Assembly (NCBI RefSeq): GCF_038051925.1
Contig: NZ_CP150634.1
Location: forward strand, 4,534,300 to 4,598,299
Length of the DNA: 64,000 bases
Source of the DNA: Methylotuvimicrobium sp. KM2
GTDB lineage: Bacteria > Pseudomonadota > Gammaproteobacteria > Methylococcales > Methylomonadaceae
Direction: 5' to 3'
The first letter of the stretch is position 1. Each line of letters opens with the position of its first letter. Positions 60,053-64,000 of this stretch are shown here, one piece after another. Below the pieces are notes generated by a model, which was not told where the DNA came from, did not search any database, and was given only the letters and a program-made list of their open reading frames with translations. The translations under genes and the position numbers were made by a program.

Positions 60053-61017
60053 TCGAAATAAGCCAATTGTTCGATTTGCTTCTCATTGAGTTTGCGCAGC
60101 GTGAAGTCGGAGAAGATACCGATATAATGACTGACGCGACCGAATTTATCATTGATGCGGCAAATACTTAGCCATTCGGCGTATAAATCTCCATTTTTTC
60201 TACGGTTCCAGATTTCGCCTTGCCAGCAGCCTTCCTTGTTGATTTTTTGCCACATATCGCGGTAAAACGCCGGACCTTGTCGTCCCGAGGAGAGGGTTTT
60301 GGGCGTTCGACCGATGACTTCGGCCGGTTTGTAGCCCGTTACCGCAGTAAAAGCGAGATTTATCTTAAGAATGGTCGTATCGGGTGCGGTAATCATGATG
60401 CCTTCCTGGCTATGCTCGAATACTTTCGCGGCAAGTTCTAATTGCGCTTCCATTTTTTTGCGTTCGCCGATCGCAATGATATTGACTAGTAAACAATCTT
60501 GGTTGAAATCGGCGCTCGCGCCGGCTTGGTTTTTTATCAGGCGTCCGCTGAGTTCAACGTAAATGGGCTTTTTGTGCATATCGAGCAACCTCACCTCGAT
60601 GTGCTTTCCGTCCGGTTTTTTATAAAACGCGCTGTAACGTGCGTTAAAAATACTCAAATCGTCGGCATGAATAAAAGCGGCTAGAAATTTATCGCGTAAT
60701 TCGCTATGGTTTTTACCGAGCATTTCTTGCACGGTCCGATTCGACTGCAAAATGCGTCCTTTTTCATCCAGTCTTAAATAACCTACCGGCGCTAGGTCGA
60801 ACAGTTTAATGAAGTCGTTTCTCGACGCAATGAGTTGTTGCTGCGCTTCTACAAGCTGCTCGTTCTGCATGCGCAGTTCGATTTGATGCACGTTCAGTTC
60901 GTGAAATAGCGTCTGCAGATCATGCGGCGAAACCGCATCGAGATTGACCGGCTCGAAATTGATTAAGGATTCCGCTTCATGTCTTAAATTGTCGATATCC
61001 GCTGGTTTTTTCTTCAT
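60053..61017 (-). pseudogene. 5' part of the split PAS-PAS-GGDEF-EAL gene (PAS half)
   Basis: Encodes the sensory part, from MKKKPADIDNLRHEAESL (ATG at 61017) through two PAS domains. PAS 1 (about 65-185): FDLAPVGYLRLDEKGRILQS; PAS 2 (about 200-320): VFEHSQEGIMITAPDTTILK and PAC-like GEIWNRRKNGDLYAEW. A coiled segment ELNVHQIELRMQNEQLVEAQ precedes PAS 1. It ends in QIEQLAYFD at the insertion; the original continued TLTELPNR. Read through the IS it would end with ~21 foreign residues. It lies 13 bases after the CheB/CheR hybrid stop, suggesting a signalling operon. The truncated product may still bind its ligand but has no output. Confidence 0.9.
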
Positions 61018-61030
61018 CTTGCGTGCCGGT

Positions 61031-64000
61031 TTAGTGTCGTTGTTCGCTGACCGCAATCAAAAGCGCTTCTCCGGCGTGATCTCCGAGAACCGATGCGCTT
61101 ATTTTGATGGCTAATTCTAGATGATCTTTGGTGACTCTTCGGGTCAATAGGGTTTGCGGGGCCGAGCAACCCAGAGTCAATCCGGCGATAAAATGCTGTA
61201 TTTGCGTTCTGCCGGATTCGGGCGTTAGGTCTGCGATATTACGGCCTATGGCTTCTTGTTTTTGCCATCCGTATAAATTCTCGGCGCCTTTGTTCCATGC
61301 GGTTATTTTTCCTTGTGGGTCCAGTAGAAGCAATGCTTCCTCGGTATCCATCACGAGCGAAGCAAGGCGTTGAAGGCAACTTACGCAATCGTTTTTGACC
61401 GCCGTCAGATGTGCGCTGATATCGCGTTCGGTCAAGGCGATCAATTCGTTGCCTTGGCTTTCGGAATAGAGCAGCGAAGCCGTGACGGAAACATCGATCA
61501 ACTTGCCGCTTTTGGTAATACGCCGAGCTTCGAATTGCGACACGGCTTCGCCTAGATGATTTTTTTGCTGCAGCTTAGCGGCGATCGAAATGTCGGCAGA
61601 CGGCATAAGCGATTGAAACTTCATTTCCAGCGCTTCCCGTTCAGTCCACCCGTACAGTTTTTCGGCGCCGCGGTTCCAGGTGACGATGTTGCCTTCCAAG
61701 TCTTGCAGCGTGATCGCGTCGTCGGAATAAAGCGCGAAATTGGCCAAGCGTTCCCGTTCCATTTTTTCGCGTATCTTAAGCTCGGTTTCGGTGCGTTTTA
61801 GCCGGTCGATATCGATGAAGGTCAGAATGATGCCGGCATAGACATTGTCGGATATGGCATAGGGCAAAACGCGCAATAGATACCAATCGCCGTTGGCGGT
61901 TTGCAATTCTTGTTCGAACGGCGTTTGATTTTCGGACACCTCATTGACGATTGCATCCAGGTTGAAGTCGAGAACAGAATGCGACAAATGAAAAAAGGGC
62001 CGGCCGAGATCGTTTTCTCGGATATGGAATATCGATTCGAGTTGGTGGGTGAAGCGCCTGACTTCGAGATTTTCATCGAGAAAAAGCGTCGCGATATTGG
62101 TGCTATTGAACAAATTATCCAAGTCGTTATTAAGCAGCGTTAATTCGGTGATCTTGCCTTGATACTCGGCGTTGACGGTGTACAGCTCTTCATTGACCGA
62201 TTGCAGTTCCTCATTAGTGCTTTGCAGTTCTTCGTTGCTGGCTAGCAGTTCTTCATTGGTGGCTTGCAGCTCTTCGTTGGATGTTTCCAGCTCCTCTACC
62301 GTCGTTTGTAGATTTTCTCGCGTGAATTGTAATTCCTGCTCTAAATCGTTGATGCGTTGCCGGGCATCCATGTCGGCGTCGTAGGTGAGTGGTTCGATCG
62401 AGTTTGGCTTATTGGGCTCGGTCGTTTCGCTGATCATGACCGCGAGCAATTTTTCCTGGCTTTTCTTGCCGGGCAAGTTTTTGACGGTCAGCGTAACCGT
62501 TCTTAATTGATCATGGCCGTGAATGCGTATATTGGATAAGACGATTTCATTCGTGCCTTTTAACGCTTTATTGATACCGGTTGCAATGGGTATGGCCAGG
62601 TCCTTGATAACGATTTTCGTGACGTCGCTGCTGATCTTACCGCTGGGATAGGATAAATAGTCTCTGGCTTCACCGAAGGTATGCGAGATTTCCATGTTTT
62701 CGTTGACAAGCATCGTAAACGGCAAAATATCACCTGCAATGCCGTTGACGAAACGCTCCAACGTTCGATCTTCGGAAAAACGATTGATGGATGGACGGTT
62801 GAAAGTCGTTGTGAAAGAAGGCTGAAAGATAGAGCCTGAAATTGGGCGTGGCTCCAAAGGTGTCAGCCCGGTTGCTTTGTATTTACCTTTGGAGCGGTAT
62901 AGTTTGGTTTTGGGACTGACAAAGTCGAAATAATCGACCATATCGCCGATCGTTTCGCTGGTGCCGAGTAGTAGCAAACCGTCCTTGGTCAGCGAAAAAT
63001 TGAATAACTCCAGGATCTTTTTCTGTAAAACGGGCTGCAGATAAATCAGCACGTTTCTACAACTGATCATATGGATATTTGTGAATGGCGGGTCCTTGAT
63101 CAGGTTATGTTGGGCGAAAACCACCATTTCCCTAATTTTTTGCGTGACTTGAAAATTGTCTTCCTTTCGTGAAAAGTATTTGCTCAACAGTTCCGGAGGC
63201 ACATCGGCGGCAATGCTTTCAGGATACAAACCGGCGCTCGCTTTCTCGATAGCGCTTTGATCGATATCGGTCGCGAATATTTTGATGCGAAAGTAATGGT
63301 CGGATTGTTCACGATATTCGGCGAGTAACATCGCCAGCGAATAAGCCTCTTCGCCAGTCGAGCAAGCGGTTACCCACAAACGCAAGTCTTCGCCTTGCAG
63401 TCGACCGATCGATTCAGGCAGCCATTTTTCATTGAACTCTTGAAAAACGAATTCGTCCCGGAAAAAACAGGTCACGCCGATCAAAAGCTCTTGATAGAGC
63501 GTATTGATTTCTTGCTGGTTCGTTTCCATGAACCGGACATAGTCGGTCAAGTCGGCAAGTTGATTGATGCTGACCCGCCTCTCGATACGGCGCATCACGG
63601 TACTGGGTTTGTAATAGGTAAAATCGATTTTGCATTTTTCGCGAAGCAACGCGAAGATGCGGGTAATGCTGGTTCCGCCTTGTGGAATGATGTCCGTTTC
63701 CAAGCTGCCGGAATAAGGATGTTTGATGAAGGATAATAACTGCGTCGGCATTTCGTCCGGCGCCAGAATAAAATCGGCCAGTCCGGTTCCGGTTGCGTTG
63801 TTCGGCATGCCGGTGAATTTGGCGGATTCTTCGTCTTGCACCATCACCATGCCGCCGTGTTCCTTGATTGCGCGAATGCCGCGCGTGCCGTCGCTGCCCG
63901 TTCCGGACAAAATAATCGCAATCGCGTGGCTACCCGCGTCTTCGGCTAGAGACCGCAAGAAGATATCAACCGGCAAATTAAGACCTTCGCTTCGAACTTG
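61031..64000 (-). CDS. CheB/CheR hybrid with PAS domains (start beyond the right edge)
   Basis: At least 989 residues, open to the right edge, so the N-terminus (start of the CheB methylesterase) is missing. Visible CheB tail: IAIILSGTGSDGTRGIRAIK and MPNNATGTGLADFIL. The CheR methyltransferase follows, with KIDFTYYKPSTVMRRIERRV, ACSTGEEAYSLAMLLAEY (SAM site), IFATDIDQSAIEKA and ISCRNVLIYLQP. A long coiled coil of repeated SNEEL/TNEEL units (about visible residues 540-600) connects to three PAS domains with WNRGAEKLYGWTEREALE and WNKGAENLYGWQKQEAIG. Such proteins combine adaptation enzymes with sensing and often pair with downstream PAS kinases or c-di-GMP enzymes, as here. Confidence 0.94.
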   Translation of the reverse strand, partial: QVRSEGLNLPVDIFLRSLAEDAGSHAIAIILSGTGSDGTRGIRAIKEHGGMVMVQDEESAKFTGMPNNATGTGLADFILAPDEMPTQLLSFIKHPYSGSLETDIIPQGGTSITRIFALLREKCKIDFTYYKPSTVMRRIERRVSINQLADLTDYVRFMETNQQEINTLYQELLIGVTCFFRDEFVFQEFNEKWLPESIGRLQGEDLRLWVTACSTGEEAYSLAMLLAEYREQSDHYFRIKIFATDIDQSAIEKASAGLYPESIAADVPPELLSKYFSRKEDNFQVTQKIREMVVFAQHNLIKDPPFTNIHMISCRNVLIYLQPVLQKKILELFNFSLTKDGLLLLGTSETIGDMVDYFDFVSPKTKLYRSKGKYKATGLTPLEPRPISGSIFQPSFTTTFNRPSINRFSEDRTLERFVNGIAGDILPFTMLVNENMEISHTFGEARDYLSYPSGKISSDVTKIVIKDLAIPIATGINKALKGTNEIVLSNIRIHGHDQLRTVTLTVKNLPGKKSQEKLLAVMISETTEPNKPNSIEPLTYDADMDARQRINDLEQELQFTRENLQTTVEELETSNEELQATNEELLASNEELQSTNEELQSVNEELYTVNAEYQGKITELTLLNNDLDNLFNSTNIATLFLDENLEVRRFTHQLESIFHIRENDLGRPFFHLSHSVLDFNLDAIVNEVSENQTPFEQELQTANGDWYLLRVLPYAISDNVYAGIILTFIDIDRLKRTETELKIREKMERERLANFALYSDDAITLQDLEGNIVTWNRGAEKLYGWTEREALEMKFQSLMPSADISIAAKLQQKNHLGEAVSQFEARRITKSGKLIDVSVTASLLYSESQGNELIALTERDISAHLTAVKNDCVSCLQRLASLVMDTEEALLLLDPQGKITAWNKGAENLYGWQKQEAIGRNIADLTPESGRTQIQHFIAGLTLGCSAPQTLLTRRVTKDHLELAIKISASVLGDHAGEALLIAVSEQRH

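Overview
The window looks like a gammaproteobacterial chromosome, most probably a type I methanotroph of the order Methylococcales. Three things point there: a Pseudomonas-like gshB-tonB-algH-ruvX-pyrR-pyrB-pyrX block, a protein very close to eukaryotic 24-dehydrocholesterol reductase (sterol synthesis in gammaproteobacteria is best known from Methylococcales), and intergenic regions packed with short mobile repeats. The lineage is inferred from gene content only. No tRNA, rRNA, CRISPR array, prophage or plasmid functions were seen.

Layout. 1-7.6 kb: 6-phosphogluconate dehydrogenase (cut by the left edge), a small membrane protein, an outer-membrane barrel, a Tim44-like protein, an OmpR-type response regulator with no kinase beside it, the tRNA methyltransferase CmoM and a YbdG-type mechanosensitive channel. 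7.6-12.1 kb: repeat-rich DNA around an unknown secreted protein and a phosphate-selective porin preceded by a three-unit Pho box. 12.1-21.2 kb: a lipid-modification locus. Two envelope genes diverge from a translationally coupled seven-gene operon: desaturase, FAD oxidoreductase, DUF1365, CFA-synthase-like methyltransferase, DUF2878, a DUF1295::CFA-synthase fusion and a sensor histidine kinase. 22.1-23.7 kb: the DHCR24-like reductase. 24.1-31.3 kb (minus strand): LOG protein, cytochrome c, pyrimidine genes, ruvX, algH, tonB, gshB. 32.3-36.8 kb: rpmB-rpmG, a cyclic-nucleotide/rhodanese protein, HtrA protease, MoaB, DUF423. 37-44.9 kb: PepN, UPF0182, Rsd, a nucleoside phosphorylase and a methyltransferase. 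45.4-48.7 kb: a hydrolase overlapping antisense with two MacB-type permeases. 50-57 kb: a HbpS/GlcG-like secreted protein, a HEAT-repeat protein and a four-gene Mla-type lipid transporter. 57.3-64 kb: a PAS-PAS-GGDEF-EAL gene split by an insertion sequence, next to a CheB/CheR/PAS hybrid (cut by the right edge).

Mobile DNA is the second theme. I could delimit several families: three copies of a 0.4-0.6 kb element with GTAA-type inverted ends and 8-bp target duplications (IS66-like MITE); two copies of a ~140-bp element with TTAACCCAGC ends whose tips supply the stop codons of tonB and rsd; a 1435-bp IS with 17-bp inverted ends and a 9-bp target duplication; and two further repeat families spread between genes and inside the Mla operon. 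One copy of one family is nested in a MITE copy, which gives a relative insertion order.

The most interesting biology is the lipid/sterol region: a membrane-lipid remodelling operon with a domain fusion and its own sensor kinase, followed on the same strand by a near-eukaryotic sterol side-chain reductase.
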